Shown here: piece by piece, positions 32,554 through 45,057 of the stretch
How the letters are laid out: each line of letters starts with the position of its first letter
Position numbering within the stretch: position 1 is the stretch's first letter
DNA from: Ligula intestinalis
Taxonomy: Eukaryota; Platyhelminthes; Cestoda; Diphyllobothriidea; Diphyllobothriidae
Direction of reading: 5' to 3'
Assembly: GCA_036362985.1 (NCBI GenBank)
Contig: JAYGXS010000001.1
Coordinates: forward strand, 55,040,782-55,104,781
Length of the DNA stretch: 64,000 nucleotides
Translations under genes and position numbers: made by a program
The notes under the pieces: model-generated
Told to the model about the DNA's origin: nothing
Seen by the model: the letters and a program-made list of their open reading frames with translations, nothing else
Databases searched by the model: none

Positions 32554-34211
32554 GATACAGATAAGAGACGTTCAAACTTTTATGTTCGAGTCCATATATA
32601 ACAATACACAGAGCTGGGCACTTACAATAATTCCTTAGTCACATTTCCGCTGTGGTGCGGTTTCCGACTCTTCGAACGCAAGTACACGAAGCATTGCATT
32701 TGCCATGTGCATGTTGTTTCTGGAAAAGAATGAAAAAGTTGATTAGAGGAAAAACTGGTGCACTTTGTAGAATCTGATAGGAGGGCTCATGATTCAATTC
32801 TTTGAGTTTTTAAAGCAAATATTTCTTCAAAATCGACTAAGAAGGACAATTTGGGGGTGTATCCACAATCTTATGTGGATATAAGGATAAATTACCAATG
32901 CAAGTTACTGATAAGAACAATGGTACTACATATATGCAGAGAATGCAAACAAGGCTTGTTAAAAGTCGAATGCAATCATCTGTTGTATCAACAACACAGA
33001 GCGTATGTGTCACTGGTTAATTCCATCAATTTGCGGCTTCACCGAAATTGATTTGCCATCAGTCGCACCCAGATGACCTGCGGTGCTTGAGATATCCTTG
33101 TTATACTGTCGCAGCGGGTGCGGGTTTTCATGTGCGTTCCACAAGAAAGTAATGAAGTTGAACTTCTGTCATTCGTTCGATTACTTTGGCAATCTCTACA
33201 ATTGTAAGGTCATAAATGTAGCATTTATACCCTGCAAAAGTTATATTCTACCTAGCATACTTAGTTTCTTCAAAGTAACTACAAATAAGGCATTAAGCAA
33301 ACTATTTTACGAACATGCATAAAAAACATAGAAACGACTTGGTTTACGTACCACAATATCAAATTTGTCCAAACTTTGAGGTAAATTTGACTTTTAAATG
33401 CAAGTATTCGCGCTTAGCTCGTCTTCTTGTAGTTCACATAGATGCAGGCTTCCACGTGCTAGAAGAAAGCAGAAGGAGATCAGCAAGTTTACCAGAAATA
33501 CAGTCACAACAATGAGAGCTGGTGTTCTCATGTGAACAACGGTGGGCTTCAGGACAAAATGGCGCCTACATGGGAAATGCAGTACGCGAGATTGACGTCA
33601 AATGAATTAGCCAATCATATTGCGAGCATTCAAGTTGTAAATTCAGTCACATGCACTTCCATGCTGATGCCAACCAATGAAATGCAAGCCCTACATTTTC
33701 GATTTTAAGGGAGCCACTCCCCACCTTCCACAGTCAGAGCCTACTCAAATTAGCTTAAAGGAAAACCAATGGCGCGCGCTCCGAAATCGACCTCATTTCC
33801 GACCTCCAAAGGATTTAAAATTTATTCAAGATCAGGGCTATTAGAAGAATTTACAGCCTGTCAGGGCTAGGAATTAACCTCGACCGTCAAATACCGTACC
33901 CTTCAGAAGTCTACAACCGCACTAGGCTGACTCCTGCAAAATTGTGTCATCATCGAACTTTATCTTTCGCCGTTCTGGTACTTTTACAATAGAGCTAGAA
34001 CTACTACAAAGGCTGAGTCGTCCTTGATAACAGAGATATTCGTTGTACTATCGTGTCAAAGCTATCGTCTAAGTTAGGCTTTTGGGGAATTTTCTCACTT
34101 ATCATTCCACTTCTATCGGTTCTAGTGCTGACGGTCATCTGAATGTCTTCACATAACGTCACTAAAGCCTCGGGAATTATAAGCTTAACGATACAGCCCT
34201 GCAAGAGGGTA
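32554..34211. other. No gene recognised
   Basis: AT-rich sequence. Frames of 66-79 codons at 32851-33515 have no domain and no paired splice signals. Confidence 0.35.
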
Positions 34212-34340
34212 AAAAGTGCTCGCTAGTGCCTGAATTCGAACTCCCGACATCATCGCCACAAGGAAAAAAATTCAGTTCACTACCTTCGCGGACTCCTCAC
34301 GTAGAAGTCGAGCGCATACCCCACTGGGCTATCACCAGAC
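34212..34340 (-). ncRNA. tRNA-like unit, probably a tRNA-derived SINE or tRNA pseudogene
   Basis: The minus strand has an A-box-like TAGCCCAGTGGGGTATGCG and, about 90 bases on, a B-box-like GGGAGTTCGAATTC. It ends in a short T run. The spacing is too long for a standard tRNA without an intron and the cloverleaf arms do not pair cleanly. Internal Pol III boxes followed by T-rich sequence suit a SINE head. Confidence 0.4.
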
Positions 34341-34371
34341 GGAGTGACAGTTATCAAATCCCTTACCAACT

Positions 34372-35410
34372 ACAGAAACGCAGTCTAGAAGTCTTTTGAA
34401 AAGTACTCCTGCCAAACGGACGAGAAGTCTTAAAAGTTTAAGGGATACAACTTATAAGGATGAGGATTGCATATCATATTTTACCCTTCTTAACAAATTC
34501 ACGAACCTCGAGAATGTGGTGAATAGTCTAAGAGCGGAGATAGGGGAGTTGAAGTAATTTCCTCAATTTCTCCCTCAGGAGGAGAAATTGGCGATGCCTG
34601 AACTTGAAGGAGGTAACTTAACGTACGGAGAAGTGGCATCCTTCACCGAAGCGTCTACGCAGAAAAATGATCAGACAGCCAGAGTGCTTAACGGAACCGG
34701 ACAGAGAAAACGGTCGACCCGCAGGCTTCTCAGAGAACGAAGAATCACTCTCGGACTCCCAAACGAGACAAATTTAGCCACGCGGCTAGTATATGTGGGC
34801 CGAGCTTAAGCATGATCCAGACAAAACGAGCACCTTCGAAGGGTAAAACGCATATGAGGGCTTCAGTAAACGCGAAACCTGAAAGTGAAACTCGTAGAAA
34901 CTCCATATTAATAAAAGGCATGACTGAAGCCACTTCCGATACCCCGAAGTCAAGAATACAAGATGGCAGAAAAGTATTTAAAGAATATCTGAAATCCCTC
35001 CTAAAGGGTGAGGTGAAAGTCAAAGTTCTAAAGGCATTCCGAATGAAAAAATCAAAAGATGAGCAACGCCAACCAAGACCGTTGAAGGTTGTCCTGAAGA
35101 GTGAGGTTGACGTCCAGCTCTCATTATGCAGGAAACCAATACTCAGATACTCTCACCTAACGGTTTTTTTTCAGCCGGATTTTCCCCCCGCGGAGTGAGA
35201 GAAATGGAGATTGCTCAAACTAGAACTCCACAGGAGATGCGAACTCGGCTAGTGCAATCTCCAAATTCTGAATGGAGAGATCATACATGCCCAGAGGTCA
35301 CTTCTCCGGAGGAAGCCGATAACATTAACAGCCTGGACGGGATGGACAACAGTCCCTCTCCATCAGCAACGACAGCTCCCTGCATGCTATCTCACGCAGG
35401 AGGCAAACCC
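34372..35410 (+). pseudogene. CR1 ORF1 remnant
   Basis: The N-terminus reads TPAKRTRSLKSLRDTTYKDE near 34410-34470, then stops. A later piece at 34812-35198 has SILIKGMTEATSD and KVLKAFRMKKS, resembling the RNA-binding part of CR1 ORF1. QPDFPPAE and, in another frame, LQILNGEIIH near 35260-35290 give the terminal motif preceding the endonuclease. It is scattered over at least three frames. Confidence 0.55.
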
Positions 35411-35437
35411 CTGCATAACGTGCTGACTAAGTCTTAA

Positions 35438-36145
35438 TTGAGCTTTCTGCATACTTATGCCAAAAGTCTTCCCTTAAAACTCGCTGAACTCAAGGTATTA
35501 CTTTCAGAGCGGAGGCCTGATGTAGTTGCCATAACGGAAACTTGGCTAAAAACAGAAATCACGGATTCAGAGATTTCGATTCCAGCATTCCAGCTTTTCC
35601 GCAAAGACAGCCAAAACCGCCAAGATGGTGGGGTTGCAGTGTATGTCAGAACTGGAATCTCCGTTGTCGAACGAGAACACACCCTAGCCCTGGACTGTAA
35701 ATTAATCTTGTTAAAGATAAAGAAGTCTAATTCACAGAACTTGGAATTCCTGGCTGTTTACAGGCCACCAAATATTCTGAGTGCAGCCGACGGCTCGCTC
35801 CTTAGTCTGGTGAAGGAAGCAGCTAACCACCAGGAGGTACTTATTGTTGGTGTTTTCAACGCACTTGCAATAGACTGGGGAAACCTGACAGTGGAGGGGG
35901 TTTCAACTTCCTTCATTGCTAAGTTAATGGATCTCACCCTTGACCTCCCTCTGGCACAGAACGTTAAGGCACTTACCAGATACAGAGAGAACCAGAGGGC
36001 AAGTTGCTTGGATCTCCTTTTTACGAAAGATTCATCCCACATTGATGAAGTGCATTCAAGTGCCCCGCTCGGTACGAGTGATCATACGACGCTAATTTGG
36101 GATGACTCACTCAATTCCCAACGTCTGACGAAAACGGAGGACTAG
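35438..36145 (+). pseudogene. CR1 endonuclease domain
   Basis: 235 codons are open. VVAITETWLKTEITDSEI holds the catalytic Glu (T-E-T-W-L), and GGVAVYVRTGISVVE, FLAVYRPPNI, ALTRYRENQRASCLDLLFT and GTSDHTTL (S-D-H) are in place. The usual V-x-G-D-F-N motif reads VGVFNALAIDW, so the Asp-Phe of that motif is altered. The frame ends at a stop before the RT, and 10 N bases follow shortly at 36272-36281. Confidence 0.8.
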
Positions 36146-36271
36146 CCGAATATATGGAAGACAGATATTAATTCAATGACGGATGCACTATTGTCCATGA
36201 ATTAGACATGCCTGCTCAAGGGGGATCCGAACGAAGATTGGAGATCACTCAAGACGATTGCATTAGATGTG

Positions 36272-36281
36272 NNNNNNNNNN
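36272..36281. other. Assembly gap (10 N)
   Basis: Ten N bases inside the CR1 copy between the endonuclease and RT regions. The true gap length is unknown, so nearby frame breaks could be assembly artefacts. Confidence 0.99.
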
Positions 36282-36289
36282 TATTCCAC

Positions 36290-38066
36290 TATATTAACAG
36301 TTGATTAAAAACAAAGATCTAGTCGCAATACTTAAGGATGATAATGATAGGGAAGTCGTTGAGAATGACGAGAAATCCGAGTACTATAGCCGGTTCTTTG
36401 CCTCGGTATTCACTAGGGAAACCAAGCTTCAGTTTGATAATGCCAACAGTGCTGTTTTAAACGCTGGTGCGACACTTCAATCTCTATTATTCCCAACATC
36501 TGTAGTTGAGAAGGAGCTGCAAAGCCTCAAAGAAGCAAAGTCATCCGGTCCAGACAAAATACCAGCCAAGTTCTTGAAAGAATTGGCAAGGGAGCTCTCA
36601 TAGCCCCTAGCAGATATCATTTGTTCCTCATTTGAATTATGAAAACTGCTATCCGAATAAAAAACAGCAAATATTTACTCGATATACAAGGGAGGGGCCC
36701 AAACGAAGGTGAACAATTATCGACCCGTAAGCCTTACTTGCATTTGCTGTAAGGTGATGGAAACGATAATTACGAAGACGACAATGAAGTTCCTGGAGAA
36801 CAACTTACTGTCAGGGCTCTAACACGGCTTCAGGAAGAACCACTCTTGTCTTTCCAGCCTACTTCTCACCACTGAGCAGTGGACTCGTGCACTGTATGAA
36901 GATAGTAAGGTTAACTTCATCTATTCGGATTTTAAGAAGGCATTCGACAGCGTCTAACATAAACGTCTCATGTATAAATTATCGGAAATTGGAATAAGAG
37001 GAAACTTGCTGGCATGGATCACAGATTTTTTCACAGGGCGATCGCAAACTGTGTGCATTAGTGACTCGAAGTCAACCCCTACGTCTGTTCTGAGTGGCGT
37101 CCCCCAAGGCTCTGTCTTAGGGCCACTGCTCTTCGTCATCTATATAAACGACTGCATCAACGAACTGGGTTGCAACGCCATCATGTTTGCCGACGATGTC
37201 AAACTCTTGAGAGCCATCAGGTCTGACGCCGATAGGAAAGCACTTCAAGAGAGTCTCAATTGACTTAGCAGCTGGTCTGCTTGTTAGCTCTTAAACTTCA
37301 ACGTTAGTAAGTGTGTGTTCTTAAAACTCCGTACTAGAAGGACTAATGAGTAGGACGATTCCTTCCAATACCTCCTCAATGGGCACCCACTTTCAAATGT
37401 GGACGAACAAAAGGACCTCGGTGTTCTAATAAATTCCTCGCTTGAACCATCTTCACAGTGTCTAAAGGCAGCTAAATGCGCGGCACAGGTGCTGTTTGCT
37501 ATTAGGTGGAGATTCGTCAACATCGACAAGGAGCTCTTCAGGAAAACCTACGGAGCGTTTGTTCAGTCTCACTTGGAGTATGCCGTCCAGGCCTAGCGTC
37601 CGTGGTTCAAGAAGGATTACCTGTACCTGGAACGAGTGCAGGCGAGGGCTTTGAAGATGGTCAAGAATCTTGGTCATCTGCCTTATGAAGACAGACTGAC
37701 CGAACTTTATCTATATCCTCTAAATCATAGGCAACTCCGCGGTGACCTCATAAAAACCTACCGAATTGTTAGAGGCCGTGAATGTGCCCTAGAATTTGAC
37801 GAATTCTTCAAATTGGCTACGAAGGATAATTTGCGGGGTCATCCCTTAATCTGCAGAGGAAATCGACCCATATGGACTTTCGACGGAACGCCTTCTCGCA
37901 GAGGGTCAGCGGAGCGTGGAACGGCCTCTCTGATGAGGCGGTGCTTTCAGATAGTGTTGACATTTTAAAACACAAAATTGATGCCAATTTGCTGAGAAAC
38001 TGCGACAGATATAATGAACATAGGGTCAGTAGCGGCAGCTTGCAACTGGCTCACACTTATCGCTGA
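36290..38066 (+). pseudogene. CR1 reverse transcriptase, many stops
   Basis: From 36301 it reads LKEAKSSGPDKIPAKFLKEL (RT motif 1), then stops at 36601 and several more to 36700. VNNYRPVSLTCICCKVME lies near 36705-36760. Motif A (YSDFKKAFDSV) near 36925-36955 is followed by a stop. Motif B GVPQGSVLGPLLFVIYINDC lies near 37097-37155 and the catalytic FADD at 37186-37197. Further on there is a stop at 37261, then VQSHLEYAVQA and RALKMVKNLGHLPYEDRL, and the L-R-G-H-P-L tail. No intact enzyme remains. Confidence 0.85.
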
Positions 38067-39475
38067 TGTTAAGCCTACATTTTTATTATGTACTATTGTT
38101 ACATTTTAACTCTTTTGTAATTTTTGGTTATGAATAGGGAGCACAAGGGCGAAAGCATTCTTCCCAAAATAAACTGACGCATCACTTTTATCCAGTGAAT
38201 ACAGTAGTCACCGGCAATTAAGCCCACCTCGGGCCCAGACCAAATTAGGCTTAATAAGCGGCGGGCGCATTTACCGGAGAGTCCTAGTTCTTGATTAGAA
38301 AACGCAAGATATACATTATACATTACATACGCACTGTGTTGCGTGTAGAGCTTGGGTATGCACAAGAAACGAATGCTGTTTGTCTGTATTTTACGCAATA
38401 ACAAAAACAGAAAAATGATTTGCGACACGTTTAAATAAAGCGGTCTAGTGTCAGTTGTTTTAGAGGAAACTTCACTTGCTCTTCTTGAACTCGGGAGTCA
38501 ATGCATGGTTGGCATCGAATTTTGCCTTTCTGGACGATTGACAAGTCGGCACTTGATGATGGATTTCATTTGACCATGATGCAAAGTCGGTGAATGAAAT
38601 CAGCTTTAACTTTTTCGAGACCTAGGGAGGCTAGCCAGGCGACGTTTGTATAATTATAAGGTTTATTTGTAAAGCACATTTTCGGCGCCCTCAAAAATCA
38701 TGGAAGGCAGGAAAAAACCTAACCCAAGCTCCTTCTTTTGTGGTCACTATTGGCTTTTTTGTTTTTTTGCTTGGTCAATAGTGTGCGAAATAAGGAGTTT
38801 GTTTTAAGTGAAAAAAAACCTGACTTCTAAGGAACAATACTAGTAAAACATGAAATAAATAGCCATACATTGTAAGTGTTACTATTTCATAGTAAGAATA
38901 CTTTGGGTCTGGAAAAACTGTCATGTCATTTGACTGAGGTGGAGTTAACCGCGGTCAGTTTGAAGGTTTGATGACTTTGTCCCGTGCATGGTTAGTCTTA
39001 TACGTGTCGGGCTTCTCTCTACCATGTCGACTGACCCACTACTACTACTGCTACTACTAGCAAATAAATATAATATGGAAATCTATATTAACAACTTTTA
39101 CAGTTACTCCTGTTTTAGAGGAACAAATAAATGTAGTTTTTGGGCGCTGTCGAAATCTGCACAAAAGAATCAGCTTATCTCGCGTGCGCTTTTTTTACTT
39201 TGAAATAAGGGTAAATAAGGTAGGCAAGTTGCCTAAAGTTTGTCTCTTTGGGGGTTTCTCACAACAAAAAACAGGCTCACTTAAAAACTGAAAAAGGTGC
39301 TCAATTGTAAGATGGTTGGCTAAGGTTGCTAATCCAGACGTTAACTTAACAGGATACGTTTGGAGCTGTCGTACGTTTATTAAAATCTCTTAGGAAAGTA
39401 GGAGTGCGAGAACTTCGGTGTATGTATCATCCTCATTTTCTCGTTAGCTTGACTTCGTTTTTCCTCCATCTTCAG

Positions 39476-39868
39476 CTACTAGATGAACGTATCGTGAGAA
39501 CAAATGTTATAGACTTACCCTCTTCCTTATTTAGATGTGCATTGCGTCCGCCTTTAATGGCTATGACTGCCTCATATACTGAATCTAGGATGACAATGTT
39601 TAACGTTGAAAAACAGTCATTACCACTGCCAGTTAACATAAACCTGTTTGCTCAGATGCCGCCGGGTATTGCATTGCCGCATCGAGCTTATCGAGATAGG
39701 AAATCAGGGCCACGTTACCAATTAATCACGTACGGTGAAAGACTAACAGAGTTGAGATCAGAGTTAATTAATCACAGCCATGGTAGGGCCTCACAGACGA
39801 TTAAGGACGCCTTTCTTGCTCAGGAGAACCGTCCGAGGCTAATCGCATGTTACTACCTCGCACAATAG
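39476..39868 (+). CDS. Candidate terminal exon of unknown gene
   Basis: A strong acceptor (TTCCTCCATCTTCAG, AG at 39474-39475) precedes 130 open codons from LLDERIVRTNVIDLPSSLFR through QMPPGIALPHRAYRDRKSG to LIACYYLAQ and a stop. Composition looks protein-like and no transposon domain is visible. Its last 70 bases overlap the downstream end of the antisense Mutator-like relic, so the true exon end may be an earlier donor such as CATG then GTAGGG near 39783. No family is recognised. Confidence 0.4.
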   Translation, partial: LLDERIVRTNVIDLPSSLFRCALRPPLMAMTASYTESRMTMFNVEKQSLPLPVNINLFAQMPPGIALPHRAYRDRKSGPRYQLITYGERLTELRSELINHSHGRASQTIKDAFLAQENRPRLIACYYLAQ

Positions 39869-40026
39869 GTGTATCTGAAGTCGAACTAGCAGCCTGGTTA
39901 GCAGCTGCATTATAAGAACTTCTTCTGGCTAAAGGTCTTACTGCTGGTACCCTCACACGAGAATGACCGCGGACGCGAAGATTGGGGAGCAACTCGTCCT
40001 TGCGCCACGCAAAAATGGGCTGGTTA

Positions 40027-42765
40027 TTACCATCCCAGACGTGTGCATACAACATGTTGCCCTCCGCTCTCATAACACAACGCGCGACCGACGGCCCTTC
40101 TCCGATATCCCCCTTCGTCTTCTGCCCCCTCCGAAGAGTTGGAAGGCAATTCATCAGAGGAATCAGAGGGAAAATTCATCATATACTCGGCGAAGGCATC
40201 CGCTTCACGACGCATTCTACTGAAGCGCCTGGTACCGGTCCTCTTCATCTTTTCAATAACAGGGGCTAGAATTCTCATCACTTCCGTATACTTATAGGCT
40301 TCTGTGTACACAGTTTGCCTACGGCCTACAATCACATCCGCTGTAAAACTGTTTACAGGCCGTGGCACAACCTTATCTTCCAAAGGACTAACTTCACCAA
40401 TTTCCTTGGTAGTCAGCCAACGACTGCCACTCAAAACGACCTCGGGGTCAACGTTTTTTGCGGCCATGCAGTTTACTATATGGACACAATGTAGTTCCCA
40501 ATTCGATGAGAATCGGCAACCACACACGTCCACCCAGTCACTCATGCTGCTCACCCCACTGGTGGCTTCAATATGCTCGAGGAATTTATCTGACACATTA
40601 TCCGTCAGCCTCTTACATATAGCTGCCACGTGTAGGGGAAACCCGTCATAATGCCTTCGGCGGACATATTCTTCCGCCTCCAGCCTTTCACTGTGAACAT
40701 TCTTAACCTTCACCAAGCGCATAAGGTACTTTACGCAATCCGGCATACTAGTGTACTGCCGTCATTCTTCCTTTATCCTACGATTAGGACTCTCGGTCTT
40801 ATTCGTAATATTGTCACCATAAGTGACAACCTTAATGCGGGCATAGTGAGCCCACATGCTCTGGCAGCTTAACCAATTGGCCTCCATATAAGACCACAAC
40901 TCAGGATAATGGGCTCGGATGTCCTGCAATATAACTCTAAATCTTGAATGGCTTAGTGTATACACAGCCTTTTTAACAAACACCATAGCATTGTCGGCTG
41001 TATGTCCTCCATATAGCCTTACAACCTTTCGCCTGAGGGCCTGAAGGACGTGAAATGTGCATCTTAAGATGCGAATTTTCACTTCGGACCTGTTTACGAT
41101 TACCTATGACTAAGGATTCCCGACGGAATCCAAAACGTCAGGAAAATAAAGTCCTTGTTCCAGTGATCGCATCTTCTTCCTCAGAACTGCTGCCTGGAAC
41201 TTGTATATTCTCCTCTATTGGCAATGTTCACTTCGTGAAATACTTGCCCCCAGGCTTTTATCTCAGAAGCATCCTTATTGACCAAACCGTACGTATTTCC
41301 TGAATTCCTTGAATTTCCTCACGACCCATTCTACTAAATCGGCCGTTTCGTGTTTAATTAAAGCATAGTATACGGACCGCGCATGGCCATGCATGTCGGT
41401 CATCACTACGTGATACAATGCAAACCCGTGACTGTTCGTTCCGTAGGCGCCATCCATTTGCACTACCTTTGCATACTGGGCGAACAGGTTTTTCAGCGCT
41501 GGCGTCATAAAACATACGGCTTCGAGCTCATCGTCGCCGTATATAGAGTCGTAAAGACTGCCTCCTTCCAAATTTTGCAGGGCCGTCGTCATCGCTATTG
41601 CGGATGGATCAGAGCGCAAAATTCGCCACCTCATGTTCGCAATGTTCTTCATCCTATAATTTATGCCATAGGACTCTAACAGTGTTTGCGTTACAGAACA
41701 AAATGCTCACTTTTCAAAAAGATCTTCAGACAACCCGCTGAGGGCTTCAATTGGTATATGATACGGAGAAGCTTTTCGTCGGTTTCGCCCTCCAGCTTAC
41801 GAAATTTAGGGTACGCTGATACCAAAAGCTGGTTGCAAGCGTGGTTGTGAAGCATAACGAGAGACTTAACATGCAGCTCTCCCTCTAACTCCACGGCCGT
41901 AAACCTGGCCTTGCAACCAAATCTTATTGATCTAAAACGTCATCTTTTAATTTACAAGCAATTACCTTGTCCGTCGTCTAGTATTTTTAGCCCTAGGATT
42001 GCCGCCGTGCACACATCAAAAATACACGTATTTGTACTTCACCGTGCTGTATGCAGGGTGGTTCTCTGGCAGTCTGATGCTGTGGGCTACTATAAAACTG
42101 CAGTTTGTGGCCTGAAAATTCGAATAAGATAAGCACGTTTTGCCTACCTTTTCGAAATCCCGAACTTTTGGCATAAGTTCTGCATACGTGTTGAAAGTTC
42201 CTCCTTGCATCACCCTTTTAAATTGTGAACGTAAAACTGGTGCTTGTTCCCTAGCTAATGTTGGGAACTAAAAATAGTGCATAAATTCACTTTTAGGCGA
42301 CGACGGGCTCAACGTCCAAAAATCCTGCAAGTAATTCTTCTTAAAAATGCTTTCAGTATCCACATATTCAAGAGGCACTGACTCGTGATTGTGCTGCATC
42401 TCGAAGGACGTTACAGCGATGCCCTTTTTAACTCTATGATTGACATTAAAGAACGCTTCACATCCAACACGGCTAGCAGTAGCTATCAACTACAATCATC
42501 AATATGCCTAGTTTTTCGTCGGCACCACGATGCATACGTATTTGCGATGGGCATACATGAACTGCTTGGCGTGTATCGAATCTGCAGGATATTTATTCGA
42601 GCGGCCCGTCCTGAAATAATAGCCCATTGCCTAAAAGTAATTTCAATTGACGTTCGTTACTGTGCTAAACTCTTTGATGGCTTCCTCAAGCTCCATAAAG
42701 GATTGGAAGTGACGGCCACAGAGAACCTCGCGAAATTTCTTATCGACATCAGAAGCAAACGCCAT
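40027..42765 (-). pseudogene. Mutator-like (MULE) transposase with SWIM zinc finger, broken
   Basis: From an ATG at 42765 the N-terminus reads MAFASDVDKKFREVLCGRHF, then stops. A C-x-x-x-N-type N-terminal domain continues as FEMQHNHESVPLEYV near 42380-42410. The MULE core at 41652-41275 has the first catalytic Asp in VVQMDGAYGTNSHGFALYHV. RCTFHVLQALRRKVVRLYGG follows near 41000-41070, and the Glu is in NKTESPNRRIKEE near 40765-40800. At 40746-40027 a SWIM finger (CGCRFSSNWELHCVHIV, CxC then CxH) follows. This order matches animal MULE and ZSWIM-type proteins. The second Asp region survives only as a shifted ASEIKAWGQVF stretch. Confidence 0.7.
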
Positions 42766-42989
42766 GGTAGCTCACGTGCAAATGTTTGAATGACGCGCAA
42801 CCCAAAAAGGCACATCCAGCCCACCATTCACAAAGCAACGGCTGCAGAATTTACCGACCAATCATACTGTAGCACCTGCAACCACAAAAACCAACAAAAA
42901 TACCGGTGAAAGAATACACATAGTTCATTGCAAATAATCGCCTGAGGACATCGCATCTTCCTGATGTATGGGTCTGCTCGATACGGAGA

Positions 42990-44277
42990 TTACAATCTTT
43001 GTCCATCGGCAAGATTTTGATAAATAGATTGGACGTCGCAGATGAAGCCACATAGTTGATTGGCTTTTGGTGCGATTTGTTTAACATGCGGGGATAAGTC
43101 TAGAGTACTAGAATAGCTAAGACATAAGTTTTTTTTAATGTTAGCTCTTATATTTATTGACCAGTAAACATTATGAGGGGAAGTTTTAGTGCTCCAAAAA
43201 GCATGAGAACGGCATTTGCCATTGAACACTCCAGTCGTTTAGTTTTTGAAGGTCTAATTCAATTATTCTATGCACACTGCTTATCGAATGTTTGTTATAG
43301 GCATATGCGAGTTTTAAGTCATCTGCATATAAAAAGGTTTTAGCAGAACTTGAAATAGTGGATAACTCATGAATGTAAATGAGAAATAAGAGGGGGCCTA
43401 AGATAGTGCCTCGAAAAACATAACTGCTTATATGAGCTGGTTCTGATCCTATATTTCGAAGTTGTACTACTTGGAATCGGTTTTGAAGATAGGATTTGAG
43501 AAAATCAAGGAGGGGGGGGGGCGAATCATGTGACTCATTAGCTTCACGATCAGTCTTTTATGAGGAACTTTGTCAAAGGTTTTTTTTTTAGATCAAAGTA
43601 AATTGTAGCTACCATGTTCCCGTCATCTCTATTTCTAAGGACGAATTCCAAGAAAGTGAGATGGCAGGACTGACATGACTTTCTGGGTAAAAAGGCATGT
43701 TAGGAGGGAGGTATGAGATTTACATTCGTCAGATGGTCTAACATTTGGTTATAAATTATTTTTTTCTAAGATTTTTGCTAAAACCGATGTTCGGTGAACA
43801 CCATGATAATTTTGGGCATTGGACCAATTTCTGTTTTTTAAAATTGGGGTGATACATGATTTTTTCCATATTTCTGGATGAGTACCATTTGAGTGCAGTA
43901 ACGAGAAAAGGTTAGACAGAAGTATTGGGAAATATGTCATGTGTCTCAGTATGCAAGGTGGGATTCTATCCGTTCCATATGATGTGGAATTTGACAGCTG
44001 GCGGATAGCTTTCTTTCCAGTTTCTTCGTTAAACAATATCTCTTTTAATACGAGCGCCGTCATTTCTGTTGGTTGGGGGATCGGTTCTTCCTCGACTGAA
44101 TAGTTGGTTGACAAATACTCGTTGGTTGTCATTTGTTATTACTATTCCTTGGTCATCAAGCAGGATTTGGGGGCCTTGCTTTTGATGATTATTTATTTGT
44201 TTCCGTAAGATCTTGGTTGTCCTTTCTGGGGACTCGATCACCCGATGTTCTGCTGCTATGGTCTTATTTGTGTCCAT
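42990..44277 (-). pseudogene. CR1-like reverse transcriptase, stops throughout
   Basis: The fingers region reads KAIRQLSNSTSYGTDRIPPC near 43950-44030 and IWKKSCITPILKNRNWSNAQ near 43810-43870. Motif A lies near 43550-43610 as IYFDLKKTFDKVPHKRL, where the second Asp-like position reads K-K-T-F-D. Motif C is not recognisable because the region 43400-43100 is full of stops. The C-terminal piece LNKSHQKPINYV ends near 42855. Confidence 0.65.
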
Positions 44278-44355
44278 TTTCTGGGCTAACTCGTGAATCT
44301 CTGTAATGCGTCTGAGCGTCGATAGATAACTAATACATGGGTCGTGGAGTTGTTT

Positions 44356-45057
44356 TCAAAGTTTTCTTAGCCGTTTGGAAAGGAAGTTTGGGATAACTGA
44401 ATTCTTACATGGGGATCTTTCATCAATTAGAGTATCTCGAATTAAATTAAGGGTAGCATATAATGTTTTAACAGCTTCTAGTGGGGATGTTGTTAGGAGG
44501 AAAGAGCTCCAATGCAATGACCTTATGTAGTTATTCATAGATTCAGTGTCAAGATTTTTCGAGTTTCTAAAAGTGTAACTAGGATCAGGTTTTATTTTAA
44601 TGTTAAGAGGGAGCACTGCTCTTATTGTCTTATGATCACTATCAAAGGTTAAGCTGTCATAGTGCGCATATAAGGGCCAGATGTCATTGGTGAGAATAAC
44701 ATCGAGTATATTATTTCCTCTAGTTGGTTTATTTATTATTTGCGTCCAGTTATAAAAGACAATTGATGGTAATAATTCATCATGTCTGGATGGGGCTGAT
44801 AGTTCTGCCCAGTTTATTTCTGGACGGTTTAAGTCTCCTGCAATTATCTTATATTCTGTTTGGATATTTGATATAGCATCTAGTAGATTTGTAAGGCCCA
44901 TGTCATTATTACTATATTCAGGAGGGGTGTACAAACATCCAAGTAGAATGCTTTTAAGAATCTTAGATGTTATTATAGCGAAGCAAGCTTCACCATTGAA
45001 CGTTTCCTGTAGAACCTCAAAGCCACTCTGTTCTATGGTAGATCTAATGTAGATCAT
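44356..45057 (-). pseudogene. CR1-like endonuclease domain
   Basis: 233 codons are open from 45057. The domain shows AIITSKILKSILLGCLYTPP, then IIAGDLNRPEINW (the G-D-x-N motif), QIINKPTRGNNILDVILTND and DSDHKTIRAVLPL (S-D-H). The N-terminal Glu-bearing strand is upstream in another frame or lost. It would nick the genomic target. Confidence 0.75.

Larger units (their letters stand above)
34345..38100 (+). mobile_element. CR1-clade LINE, near full length, with assembly gap
   Basis: ORF1-like, endonuclease and RT regions follow in order, with the CR1-type L-R-G-H-P-L tail near 37826-37850 and a 3' end near 38100. There is no RNase H. It is related to the minus-strand copy at 49.4-53.7 kb: both ORF1 regions share AKRTRSL followed by a Y-x-D-E-D motif. 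Confidence 0.85.

Noticed and set aside
39801..40269. Extra plus-strand frames of 86-95 codons over the transposase end
   Set aside because: They are antisense to the SWIM transposase relic and lack any domain.
43500..43600. Runs of G and T as regulatory or quadruplex signals
   Set aside because: They lie inside a decaying LINE RT region and look like simple low-complexity tracts.
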